Shown here: in pieces, positions 1 through 9,182 of the stretch | Layout: every line of letters begins with the position of its first letter | How positions within the stretch are numbered: position 1 is the first letter of the stretch | From: Pelagophyceae sp. CCMP2097 | Taxonomy: Eukaryota; Sar; Pelagophyceae | NCBI GenBank assembly: GCA_026770575.1 | Contig: MU657224.1 | Span: forward strand, 63,175-87,157 | DNA: 23,983 nucleotides | Direction: 5' to 3' | Notes under the pieces: model-generated | Database searches by the model: none | What the model was told of the DNA's origin: nothing | The model's input: the letters and a program-made list of their open reading frames with translations, nothing else | Made by a program: the position numbers and the translations under genes

Positions 1-210
1 AGCTGCGCGTTCTCGCCCGACGGCAAGCGCATCGTGACGGGGAGCGACGACACAACGGCGCGGCTCTGGGACGCCGAGACGGGCGCGCTGGTGGCGACGC
101 TCGAGGGGCACACCGGCCAAGTCACGTGCTGCGCGTTCTCGCCCGACGGCAAGCGCATCGTGACGGGGAGCTACAACAAAACGGCGCGGCTCTGGGACGC
201 CGCATTCTAA
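1..210 (+). CDS. WD40-repeat protein, 3' end only (5' cut by window edge)
   Basis: Frame 1 is open from the first base to a TAA at 208-210 and gives 69 residues. It contains almost two WD40 blades: CAFSPDGKRIVTGS followed by TARLWDAETG, then GHTGQVTCCAFSPDGKRI and TARLWDA. The two blades are nearly identical in DNA as well as protein, which suggests recent blade duplication. WD40 blades form beta-propeller scaffolds for protein binding and are not enzymes; the partner cannot be told from here. The protein stops straight after the WD motif of the last blade, which is abrupt, so the gene may be truncated. After the stop, 211-348 holds no recognisable gene, only a partly repeated ctctcgactcgagt-like motif. 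Confidence 0.85.
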   Translation, partial: SCAFSPDGKRIVTGSDDTTARLWDAETGALVATLEGHTGQVTCCAFSPDGKRIVTGSYNKTARLWDAAF

Positions 211-420
211 TGTCATTGGTGCTGTCTCTCGACTCGAGTGGGATAGACATTTCCCGTCTTTCGGGTCTGACTCTCGACTCAAGTCGGACCGGATACTCGG
301 ACGACCCCCACTCCAGCATGCTGGAGCAGGAGACCAACCCCGGGCCAGGATGCCGATGAAGTTGAGTCTGAACCTGAGGGCCCTAGTTCATGAGGGCAAA
401 CGACAGGAAAACCCGCTCAC

Positions 421-702
421 CTTGGTGAAATGCATGATGTTGGCCGTGTCCGCCGCCGAACACTCCATGCCCATGGACATCCGGGCCGCGGCGCGCACGG
501 ACTTTGCCGTCGCCTCGGCGTCGGTGGCATCCGACTCGGAAGCCGACCCGCCGGAGATCGCCTCAGCCAAATCGCTCATCTTCTTCTCCGCCACTGACTC
601 GTCATCTCACGCCGTGAGGAACGAGGCGCGGTCGCCGACGCAGGCCGCGGCGCGCGCAAAGGCGTAGTTCTCGCGGACGAGGTCGCGCAGCTCGGGGAAG
701 TG
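421..702 (-). pseudogene. NOP56/NOP58-like Nop-domain fragment with in-frame stop
   Basis: On the minus strand the frame reads HFPELRDLVRENYAFARA, then GDRASFLTA, a TGA at 607-609, and in the same frame SDLAEAI ... AAARMSMGMECSAADTANI. The HFPEL motif and the MSMGM(E/D)xS(A)xD motif, with this spacing, mark the Nop domain of box C/D snoRNP core proteins NOP56/NOP58, which act in rRNA 2'-O-methylation. The exon ends at a good donor (caag|gtgagc, at 420). I found no matching Nop sequence downstream before the WD40 gene, and the upstream side ends within about 20 codons at stops. The stop inside otherwise conserved sequence and the missing flanks point to a decayed fragment. A sequencing error or an unrecognised tiny intron is the alternative. 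Confidence 0.6.
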
Positions 703-768
703 CTTGTGGTAAGATTCGTAAGTTAGGATTCCTACTAGTGACTAGAAGAGGCTGTTTTCTCTTTTGAG

Positions 769-1652
769 TTGGACTCTGCGCCGAGCGGTTCCGACTCATC
801 CTCGACTTCCTCCGCGACCTCGACGGCCCGCGCACGCGGAGGACGACCCGCGCATTAGCCGAGGCCGCGCAGGACGCGCTGGTGCAGGAGCTGGACTACT
901 TTGGCCTCGAGGTCGCCATGTTCGGCGTGCGGCCGTGGACCGACTTAGCGGCGTTCCGGCCGGGGCCGGAGATGGGCTGTGCACGTGAAGATTGCGCTGC
1001 CGTGGCTCTTGGAGGGCGCGTCGTCGTGTTTGGTGGTCCTTTTGACGGGTTTGCTTTAGACTCGACGGAAGTTCTCGACATGCAGACGATGAACTTTAGT
1101 GCCGGCCCGGACATGCTCGCGGTGCGTTATGGCTGTGCAGCCGTCCAGATCGACGAAAATCCTCTCGAGTGTCAACTACCGAGATTTCCAGCTGTGCAGA
1201 CAACTTGAATGGCCTTCACGCCGGGGCCCACCATGGCCGCTCGACGCTGCGGATGCGCGGCCGTCGCGCTCGACGAGCACCGCGTCATGGTGGCCGGTGG
1301 CAGTTCCGATTCAGGAGCTTTGAGTACGGAGGTTCTCGACGTCAGGACCATGTCGTTGGCGCCCGGCCCGTCGATGGGCTCGGTACGCCATTTCTGCTCA
1401 GCTGTGCCCGAACGACACGTCCTCTTCATCGGCGGGGAGGACCACGCAGGGACAGCGTTGGCCACGACCGAGCTCCTCGACGTGGCGACGATGGAGTTCG
1501 AGCCAGGGCCGACGATGCAGACTGCGCGCGACACCACCGGAGCCATTCACCTCGACACTGCCGAGGAAAGACCCCTCGTGCGAGGGGGCAGACTGTCGAC
1601 AACGGTGATGCTCGCCGTCGATGCTCAAAGGGGCACGCGCCCCCGGCGGTGA
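769..1652 (+). pseudogene. BTB/T1-kelch repeat protein, 5'-truncated, with internal stop
   Basis: A pyrimidine-rich acceptor (ctgttttctcttttgag at 768) opens a frame starting RFRLILDFLRDLDGP and QELDYFGLE, the typical end of a BTB/T1 (KCTD-like) domain. Kelch repeats follow: PGPEMGCAREDCAAVALG, STEVLDMQTM, PGPTMAARRCGCAAVALD, STEVLDVRTM, PGPSM and TTELLDVATM. T1-kelch proteins are usually adaptors, often for cullin ligases. In the same frame a TGA lies at 1206-1208. Around 1155-1205 an expected VLVVGG-type strand is missing and STTEI appears in another frame, which indicates small indels. Both sides keep the same overall frame, and the gene ends at 1652 without a clear additional domain. The start of the BTB domain is absent; upstream lies the NOP56-like fragment. 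An unrecognised short intron around 1160-1208 is the alternative to a pseudogene. Confidence 0.6.
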
Positions 1653-1990
1653 CGCGCGAGATCTATGCGGCGCCAGCGTTCCGGTGCCATGCACATCGAA
1701 CCACATCGAGCAGGCCGCAAAAAAAAACCGACGATGCAGCCACGACGCCGATGATGCCGCCACCGCCATCGGCGCATCACCCTCCCGTACGCTTCTCCTC
1801 GATCCCCACCCCACCGCGTGAGCGGCGCACTTCAAAGCCGACGCCGTGCGGACTGCTGCTCGTCGCATTCCAACGAGCGCCGAGCGGATTGCGACTCGTC
1901 ACATTCCACCGACGTCTGACGGGGGCAGTTCGACAACGGCGCAGAGTGTCCGGGCTTTTGGTGATTTACGAGTGCCGGCGCAAGGCTGCG
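1653..1990. other. Intergenic spacer, nothing recognised
   Basis: This 338-bp stretch lies between the 3' ends of the convergent kelch and coiled-coil/PDZ genes. It has an A9 run near 1720 and several cg-rich direct repeats (cgccgatgatgccgccaccgcc-like). I saw no splice-consistent exon and no RNA gene. Confidence 0.5.
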
Positions 1991-4364
1991 CTATCTCCGC
2001 TCGGCGTCGCTGCGCATCTTGGCGAGCTTTTCCTCGACGAGGGCGGCGCGCTTCTTCGCCATTTCCTTTTGTCGGTCCAAACGCTCGCCTAGACGCGCAA
2101 CAAGTCGAGGGGCCGTCGAGGAGCCGTCAAAAAGACACAAGAGCGCACCCTCATCCTTGGGCTCTTGGCTTGGTCTGGAGATGATGCCCCGCGCGATGAT
2201 GCCCCGCGCCCAAGACGTCCGCCAGAGCGAGGCGTCGCCCGCCGGCTTTGGCGCCTTGTCTCCCGGAGTGGCGCCGTGGCGGAGCGCGGCGGCGGCGGCC
2301 GTCGTTGGCAGCGTCACTTGGAGCTGGAGGTCGAAGAGTTCTTCTTCTGCGCCGTCCGTCTTCTGCCTCGTCTTGGCCGAGGGCCTTGAGCGCGCTTGGA
2401 CGGCATCTCGGCCGCGCGCGGCTCGGATCAGAGGCACGACGAGGGTGAGGAATCCGTCCAAGACGCCTCTCTGCAGTCCTGCCAGTTCAAGGCCGGCAGG
2501 AAAGTCGCGGGGCGAGACTGCGTGCTTGTCGTCTGCGTTTGTTGCGACGCAGAGCCAGAGCCTCACGTATTGTAACTTTTTGGCATCGGCGGACCACTGC
2601 TCCAAGACGTGCTGCACGACAGGTGACCAGAGCCCAAAGGGCGGCGGCGGGTGCCGGTCCGCCTCTTCTCGCCAACGGTGCACCGTCCGATGAAAGTCGA
2701 GACAGATTGGCCTCGCCGCCCTCGAGATCATGGCCGCGAAGTCGCGCTCGCGCGTGTTCAACGGCACTTGCACCCCGTCTAAAGCATCCACCCAATCACC
2801 CACCAACACGCCCTGCTGCAGCGCCGCGCCCTTGACCTGCGAGACGCGAAGGCGGCCCGCCGCTAAATCAAACGCGACGTGCACACCGAGAGGCCCCTCT
2901 GAAAACGCCGCAGCCACCAAAACGATCCTCGTCGGCACCTCCGCCGGCTCGTCGGCCTCGCCGGCGAAGCGGCGCGGCGGCGAAGGCATCGCTCCGGGTT
3001 CCGCCGACAGCGCGCCGGAGTCGGCCGACGGCGGGAAGCGCCGATTCGCGACGGCGGCGGCGCCGGCCGCGTGGCCGTTCTTCGGCGGCGGCGACTTGGC
3101 GCGCGTCGAAAACGCCACGGATTTCGTCGCCTTTGACAGCGCCAGCGCGGCCAAGGCGTCGCTCGCGGCCTTTTCTGCGGCTTGCAACTTTGAGAGCGCT
3201 TCGGACCGCCCCGCGGCCTCTCGCTCCGCGTCCGCCCGGGCGGTTGCGACTTCTGAACGCGATTCGTCGAGGGCGCGCTGCAAGACGGCGCGGTCGCGGT
3301 CCACCTGGCGGTCTGCATTTTCTTTGGCTTGCAGCACTAAATCCGCCGCGCCGCGCTTGGCGGCTTGCACGGCCGCAGACGCTTCCGCGCGCGCGGCGCG
3401 GAGCTGCGCCGAGCTGGCCTCTTCCCCCAAAGCGGCGCCGCGCGCCGCCTGCCTCGACGCCTCGCGCGCCGCCTCGGCGCAGACTCGATTTGCGACTGCA
3501 GTCGATTCAGCCTCTTTCAGCTCGCTCCGCAGCTTGGCCGTCTGCCCCGTCAGCTCCGAGACCACGCAGCGCATCTCGACGAGGAGCTGGTGCTGCTTCT
3601 GCTTTGTCGCCTCTGACGACTGAGCGAGTTGGGCGCGGAAGTTTGAGTGCTCTTCTTCCATCTTGCTGAGCTGTTCCCACACCTCGGCAGCATTCGCCTT
3701 TTCGACGTCCGCCGTCGCCTGCGCCGAGGCCGCGCGGCCCCGCGCCAATTCGGCTTCGACCATGGCCGCGTCGCACGCCGCGCGAGCCCGCGTCGCGTCG
3801 CGCGCCACCTAAGGCCGTCGTCACAGTCGCGCGAGGCTTCCCCAGAAAGCACCTCGAGGTTGCGCTCGTCCTGCTGCTTGGCGTGGCGCCGCAGTAGTTT
3901 CCGGTCCTCGAGCGCCGCCTGTGACGATTGTCGACGACTCGCCCCCCCCACGGTCGCTCCTGCCCCCCGACGACTCGCCCCCCACCATCTCTCCCGCCCC
4001 CCCGAAAAGAACGACGCACGGCGAGCTTCGTCGTGAGCTGCGCGTTGGACTCCCGGAGGGCGTCGCGCTCCGCGCAGACCGCGGCGCCGTCGTCCGCGGG
4101 GGTGTCGTCCGCGGCGGCCTCGGCCAGCGCTTTTGCGGCATTTTCGGCCTCTGCCAGCGATGCGCGCAGCGCGGCCGCCTCGGTCCTAGACGCAAGATCG
4201 CGGTGCCACAGGGCCCGGGCCACGGCTCTTGCAAGCGGGAAGAGGCTCTCGAGCAAGGGGAAAGAGGCTTACTCCAACTTTTTACAGTGCCGTCGTAGAA
4301 TCTTCCTGTCCTCCTGCGCCAGCTTCAGCTGCTCCGCCGCGCCGTCCCGCCCCGAATCGGCCTC
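1991..4364 (-). CDS. Coiled-coil protein with a PDZ-like domain (at least four exons)
   Basis: Inferred exons on the minus strand are 4364-4273, 4185-4020, 3918-3853 and 3808-1991, total 714 codons including the stop. Introns start gtaagc, gtgcgt and gtgctt and end in tag/cag, all in phase. The first exons and about 230 residues of the last exon are rich in Ala, Glu, Arg and Lys with heptad character (coiled coil). A low-complexity linker follows. Residues about 294-374 of the last exon look like a PDZ fold (GPLGVHVAFD, GVLVGDWVDALDGVQV). Next comes a conserved-looking helical stretch (WSPVVQHVLEQWSADAKK ... RLWLCVATN), and a charged coil (RQKEMAKKRAALVEEKLAKM) ends the protein. I do not recognise the family; a centrosomal or scaffold role would be a guess. 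The true start is not in this model: an in-phase upstream exon (about 4543-4616, KEKAALVAASARLVARAW, donor gtgcgc) may belong to it. Confidence 0.75.
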
Positions 4365-4399
4365 CTACAATAGCGCGTGCGCGAACCGCGGGCCCGGAA

Positions 4400-4477
4400 C
4401 TTCCCAGATGACCGTGTACTACCAATCATCGAGTGGTTCTTCCCAGATGATCGTGTCTACCACTCATCGAGTGCTCC
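4400..4477. repeat. 39-bp tandem direct repeat, two copies
   Basis: The block cttcccagatga[c/t]cgtgt starts at 4400 and again at 4439. The two 39-bp units differ at a few positions and share atcatcgagtg / ctcatcgagtg at their ends. It lies in or beside the 5' intron of the coiled-coil/PDZ gene. Confidence 0.8.
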
Positions 4478-4862
4478 GGGGCCCTTGAAAGCTCGGGGCC
4501 CGACTGGACTGCTCGGACAGGACGGAGGCGAGGCGGGCGCACGCACCATGCGCGCGCGACGAGCCGAGCGCTCGCAGCCACAAGAGCAGCCTTTTCCTTA
4601 TCAGATCCCCAGAGGGATTTGAGAGAATCCTGGCCCCTTTTCCGGGGCAAAGGTTCGAAAAAGGGGCGCGCGGCTCGTGATGAGGCATGAGGTGTCTTAT
4701 TTTTATCCCGGCAAGAACGTGATAGCCACCACCAACCGGGTGTGCACAAAATCGCACAAGAAAGAAATCAAATCAGTTTACAAGAACCTAGTCCGTGGCG
4801 ACGGCGCCGCGAAGCGCAGAGGGGGTGGCCGTCGCTGCATTCGCCATCGACCGGGTATCCTG
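4478..4862. other. Spacer or 5' region between two minus-strand genes
   Basis: This stretch lies between the coiled-coil/PDZ gene and the stop of the lipase gene. It contains a possible extra 5' exon of the former (about 4543-4616, minus). An AT-richer part at about 4685-4790 (cttatttttatcc; aagaaagaaatcaaatcag) could hold the promoter of the coiled-coil gene and the lipase 3' UTR. No defined motif was found. Confidence 0.35.
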
Positions 4863-7800
4863 TCAGAAGGACGGGGCCTTTTCTGCTTCCGAGGAGTCGC
4901 CGCGTGGCCCGAGTCTGGGTCGGGCGTTTCGGCGAATGTCGTCGGTGGAGCACGCCCGATCTCGGTAGTAGAAATTGGCCATCGTGCTCGACTTGTAGAA
5001 CGACCGCGCGTCGGCGTCGAGGTGGCCCGAAGAAGACGTTTTTTTCTTCTCAGATTTTTCCTTTTGCGAGGGTGCGCCTTTGGGAGACGGTGCGCGTTTC
5101 CAAGGCCTACGTCCGTGCCTGCAAAGGCCGCCCGGGGCCGTGGCAAACGGAGGTTCCAAAGGTCGACGCACGCGTGCTCCTGCGGCGCGGGCATCGCCCA
5201 CGAAGTTCGGCCCTTGACGGAGCTCGTCCCGGCGGCCTCGCCGAGCCGTCTCGGGGCCGCTCCGACGGGCGACTCGGACCCAGACGACTCGGGCCAGTCG
5301 CGCGTGTTGCCGCGCGCAGCACGCGCGGCGGCGCGCCGCGAAGCGTCTGCCGCCGTTTGCGTTTGGTCGACGGAGCCGAGCCGAGGGCGCCCTTTTGAGA
5401 GGTTTGTAAAGTCCAACGAGCTCGTCCTCGGCCGCGGCCGCACGGGGTCGACGACTGCCAATCCGGAAAGAGCGAGGAGGGACGGCGACGTGTAAAAGGA
5501 TGGCGTGCGGCCCATGCCGGATTTGCAAGCGTCTTGTGCGCGACTCGTGTTGCGGTGCGCCTCGTCCACCACCTGGTCCACCAACCTCCGACGCAAGTCG
5601 GAGACGCCCGCTTCCAAGGCGCGTTCCACGGCCGTGTGGCTTTGGATCTTTGCGAGTTCGCGCCACGTGTTCTTGCGGCCCGCATCGAGGACTTGCGCGA
5701 TGTCCGCTCCCTGTTCTGGATTGGCCAACGTCTTGGCCACGGCAGAGATGGCAGAGAGATGCCCCGCCCAGGGCACGATGGTGACGTCGCCGGGGCGGCC
5801 TTCGTACGGCTGCGTCAGCATCTGGAAAGACCACCCAAAGAGCGAATTGAACCCTCGAGGCCAAACCCCAGCCCCCGCAAACGGCCTCCGAGACGACTCG
5901 TCCCGCAGTTCATCGAGATGAGAGACCAATCGAGTGCCCTCGTGGACGTACGTCCGCAGCTGCGCCTTGACGAAGCGTAGAGTTGCATGCGCGAGAGCGA
6001 CGCCCGTGGCGAACCATTTCCGAGCACCCCTCCTGAAGATATGCGCGTCGTCCGCCGACGACCACGTAGAGTGCCGAGAAGCGCAGCCGGGGGCCTACTT
6101 TGCCTTTCAAAGCGCCTCTCCCGACTCGGTGGCACTCTGACAGGGTCCCAGTCACGGGGGCGCCGTGGCATGTTCATCGTGACGAGTTCACCGGGGCAGG
6201 GCCCCCGTGACAAGGTCCCGTCCGAGACGAACCCCGTGACGGGGTCCCACGACAAGAGTCCCCGTGACGAGGTCGCCTTGGCAACCAAAGTCCCCGTGAA
6301 CCGCACCCCACGACAGAGGGCCCTGCGGCAAGGTCCCCGTGGCACTGTGACACCGTCCCTGCGACGAGCATACCACGACAAGGTCCTCGTGGCAAGAATC
6401 CCCGTGAAAAGGTCCCAGCGACACCGTCCCCGCGTGACGACGTCGCCGTGACCAAAAGGTCAACAACGTCCCCCGTGTGACAACGTCCCAGGACAAACGT
6501 CCCCGTGACAAACGTCCCCGTGCGACAACATCTCTGCGACAACATCTCTACGACAAGAGGTCCCCGCGACTTTCAGAGGTCCCGGTGGCGACAAATGATC
6601 AAGTCCCCCGTGGCCGCGCCGTGGCACGGTTTCCGCGTCCTCGTGCAGAGGTTCGTCTTCCGCCTCGGCTCTTCTTCTCGGGCGCTGCACGGGACGACGG
6701 CGCCGACGAGTTGCAAGGCGAGGTCGCCGAGGACGGCGGCGTGCGGGTTCGTCTGAGAGCAGATGAAATGGTTGCAGTTGAACAGCGTGCGCATCGTCTC
6801 CATGGGCAAGTCCGCACCTCGGGGAAACTCGTTGGAGCGCATCATACTTTGGCATTCCGCCGCCCAAACGCCCAGAGTGCCATCGACTACGCACCCATCG
6901 AGCCGTCCACGTACACCGTCGGCCCTTCGAACTCGACGCTCCCGTCCGCCGCCCGAACGAGCAAAGGCGAAGGCTTGTAGATGCCCGGCACCGCGCAAGA
7001 CGCTCTGGAAGCGGACCAGACCTAGGCGGAGGCGTCGGCAAATTCGATTTTCCCCCGGGGGACATGTCTTACGAGGACGTGCGGTGCCGTAAGATAGTTT
7101 AAGAGCCGCGGCGGCGCGAACCCGACGATATGGGAAACGTCCCCAGACTCATCATGCTGTTTCACGGGGATGTTCAAGATGCGGCCGGTACGATCGAACG
7201 CTTCTTGGAAAGTGACATCCCCGACGTTTGCTTGGATCACGCTTGCGAGATGATCCCCGCACATCAGCCCTCCAGCAGCATGCTCGCGCAACGTCTTCTT
7301 GCCTTTGCCGACCCCAAAACCTCCGGACCGCGCCTCCGCGCCGGGCGCCACCGCGTCTCGCAACGACGTCAGCGACCGCCACCGGAAAAAGTCAAAGCGG
7401 AAAATGACCCGAGCACCAAACCGCGGCGGCTTGTTGTTTCCGAGAAAAGACGGCGCCTCGCCAGCGGCGACGCCCTCGTCCGCCACGAGCATGGCGTCGT
7501 AGATGCCTTCGAGTTCGGCATCCGTGCGAGCGCAGACTGTGGCCGCCACGATAGAACCCGCGGAAGCGCCGGAAATGACGCGCGGGAGGGCGCCCGCGTC
7601 GATCAGCGCCGCCACCACCCCGAGGTGGTACGTGCCTACAGGGAGATTTCAAAAAGAGCGCCCCTCCAAGAGCCGGAAAAGCTACGCACCGAGTCCCGCG
7701 CCTCCCGAGAGAAGCAGCGCCGTCCGGCCGTGTGCGTGCCTGCACTCGTTGAAGAACGCGAGTCGGGCGTCCAAGGGCACGGACTCGTCGTCTGTTTCGG

Positions 7801-8772
7801 ACACAAAGGCCAGAGCTGAAACGGCTGCGGCCACGTACGCGTCCACGACTAACGGGGCTCCCATCCTTGCCCTGTCGAACAATCGTGACGACCCCATGCC
7901 GTGCGCGTCTCGCGGCAGGAGCAGGTCGCCGCGCATCCGGTACATTGCCGCATGGAGCGAGTCCGAGATACACCTACGAAGCGTTTGAAAGGCGCCGCAT
8001 CTTCTTCCGACGGATGCCGATTTCGCACTCGCGCAGCGCCGCCGCCGCCGCTCGAAGCGACCGCGCGTCGACGAGGGCCTCGCCGTGGCCGCCCGCGGCG
8101 CGCCAGGCCTCGCCGCCTAGGTGCGGGGTTTGCGACGGCGGCCTTTTAAGGCGTGTGTGTTGGCGTGTGCTCCAACACTTTTGTGTCGCCTTTTGGCGCG
8201 GCGCACCGTCGCCTTGGTCGAGTTGGGAAGCGGCGTCCTGCCACGCGTCGTACGTCTCTGCGGTGGCGAGGCTGTGCATGGGTCCGGATTCCTTTTTCGG
8301 CTCGCGCCTTGTCCGCCGCCATAGTTGAATGGCCACGATAGCAGACTGCAAAACAAATGCCAGCGCCAGCTGCCTCAGCGCGCGCCGCGGGCCGTAGGCG
8401 AGCTCGCAGCACTCCCACGCGCCGCGCTCCAAGCGCGGCGCCGCGCGGAGCCCAAAGTCCAAAAGCCACGGAAGCGCCTAGGCACACCGTCGACCAAAAG
8501 CTCCAGAGAGAACAACGAACCTGCGACCATGCGGCGCCGAGGAGCTTCGTCACGGGCGACAGCGACAGCTCGACCTCGAAGGCCGTCAGACGGCGGAGCA
8601 TGGCGCACCAGAACACCCGGCCGAGAATCCGCCCGGAGCGGAACCGCCGGGAAGCGGGGCTGGTGGGCAACCTTTGTTCCAACTTCAATGATGTGATGCG
8701 GTTGAAGGGGTGAAAACCCACCAGATCCAAGAAAGCAGCCGAGACTGCGCATCGAGGGGCGGCTGTTGACAT
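4863..8772 (-). CDS. Patatin-type triacylglycerol lipase, SDP1/Tgl3-5 class (nine exons)
   Basis: Inferred exons: 8772-8521, 8477-8207, 8116-8029, 7973-7690, 7635-7073, 7021-6895, 6817-6691, 6032-5202, 5118-4863; 2799 nt, 932 residues, all junctions in phase. Order: ILGRVFW N-terminal motif; membrane segment about 121-137 (LALAFVLQSAIVAIQLW); TAETYDAWQDAASQLD; GMGSSRLF; oxyanion loop GGAGLG at 294-299; nucleophile Ser323 in GASAGS; TFQEAFDRTGRILNI; PPRLLNYLTAPHVLVWSA; catalytic Asp525 in VDGS; FNCNHFICSQTNPH; then GRKNTWRELAKIQSHTAVE, as in plant SDP1. A polar, Lys-rich tail follows. Members hydrolyse triacylglycerol on lipid droplets to start oil breakdown by a Ser-Asp dyad. The least certain junctions are intron 7 (6033-6690, donor gtgcag), which holds a minisatellite, and the last (gtgggc). 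The ATG at 8772 is the first in frame. At 932 residues it is somewhat longer than Arabidopsis SDP1 because of the tail. Confidence 0.9.
6145..6592. repeat. Degenerate minisatellite, about 15-nt unit, inside a lipase intron
   Basis: On the plus strand the unit is about gtccccgtgacaagg, repeated with many substitutions and small length changes from the gtcccagtcacgg at 6148 to the cgacaagaggtccc near 6560. On the minus strand, the sense strand of the lipase gene, it reads gggaccttgtcacgg. It lies within inferred lipase intron 7 (6033-6690). No coding or family similarity was seen in it. Confidence 0.85.
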
Positions 8773-8779
8773 GAAACTA

Positions 8780-8837
8780 TGGCACCATCTGTCACTGGCG
8801 TATGCCCTGGCAAAAGGGCATGCCGGTCCCAGTGCCA
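8780..8837. repeat. Nested inverted repeat upstream of the lipase start
   Basis: An outer stem tggcac (8780-8785) / gtgcca (8832-8837) encloses an inner stem atgccc (8802-8807) / gggcat (8816-8821) with an 8-nt loop. It sits a few bases upstream of the lipase ATG, so it could lie in its 5' UTR or promoter. The stems are short and may be chance. Confidence 0.35.
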
Positions 8838-9182
8838 GGAGCCAGTTAAGAAAAGTGTATGATGCGGTGCAGGGGTGAGGCGTGCGCAGGGAGGTCTACC
8901 TCGGTGCGGCCCAGACCACTCTGTGGAGACGACTCGGGTAAGTGGAGGCGGAGAAGAGGGGCCCCTTAGTAGCGTCGATCACCGAAGCTCTGCGGAGGAC
9001 TTGTTCTTTGGAAGGCTCCGAGGCGCCTCTGTGTGTGTGTGGTGTCCAGAGGCGCGCGGCGCCGGGGCCTTAAAAGTCGTAGAGGTCGTCCTCGTCGCCG
9101 TGCATCGCAGAGACGGACGTCCTACAGTCAAAGGGTCCAACGAGTCGTTCTCAAGTCGGGTGAAGAATTTGGTCAAACAGAC
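8838..9182. other. Intergenic region between U-box and lipase genes
   Basis: About 345 bp between the stop of the U-box gene and the lipase upstream hairpin, expected to hold the U-box 3' UTR and the lipase promoter. I see a short gt run (ctgtgtgtgtgtgg near 9030) and nothing else that can be named. Confidence 0.4.

Noticed and set aside
592..608. 17-nt intron removing the NOP56-like stop
   Set aside because: The gtgagatgacgagtcag stretch is far shorter than any other intron here, and its removal breaks the frame of the conserved downstream motif.
350..667. Plus-strand 105-residue open frame
   Set aside because: Antisense to the Nop-domain fragment, which has clear family motifs on the minus strand.
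1169..2092. Plus-strand 307-residue open frame overlapping the kelch repeats
   Set aside because: Frame-shifted shadow of kelch sequence followed by Arg/Pro-rich text; only its STTEI stub reflects the real repeat.
2730..3623. Plus-strand 297-residue open frame
   Set aside because: It lies antisense to the coiled-coil exon; it is Ala/Ser/Arg low-complexity, as expected opposite a GC-rich Ala/Glu coil, and has no domain.
4778..5110. Reading the long lipase frame straight through to 4778
   Set aside because: That frame becomes Arg/Pro-rich; an in-phase intron (5119-5201) switches to a frame with KSSTMANFYYRD and a stop at 4863, which gives a total divisible by three.
6145..6592. CRISPR-like regular repeats
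   Set aside because: Units are about 15 nt, degenerate and contiguous with no unique spacers, and the genome is eukaryotic.
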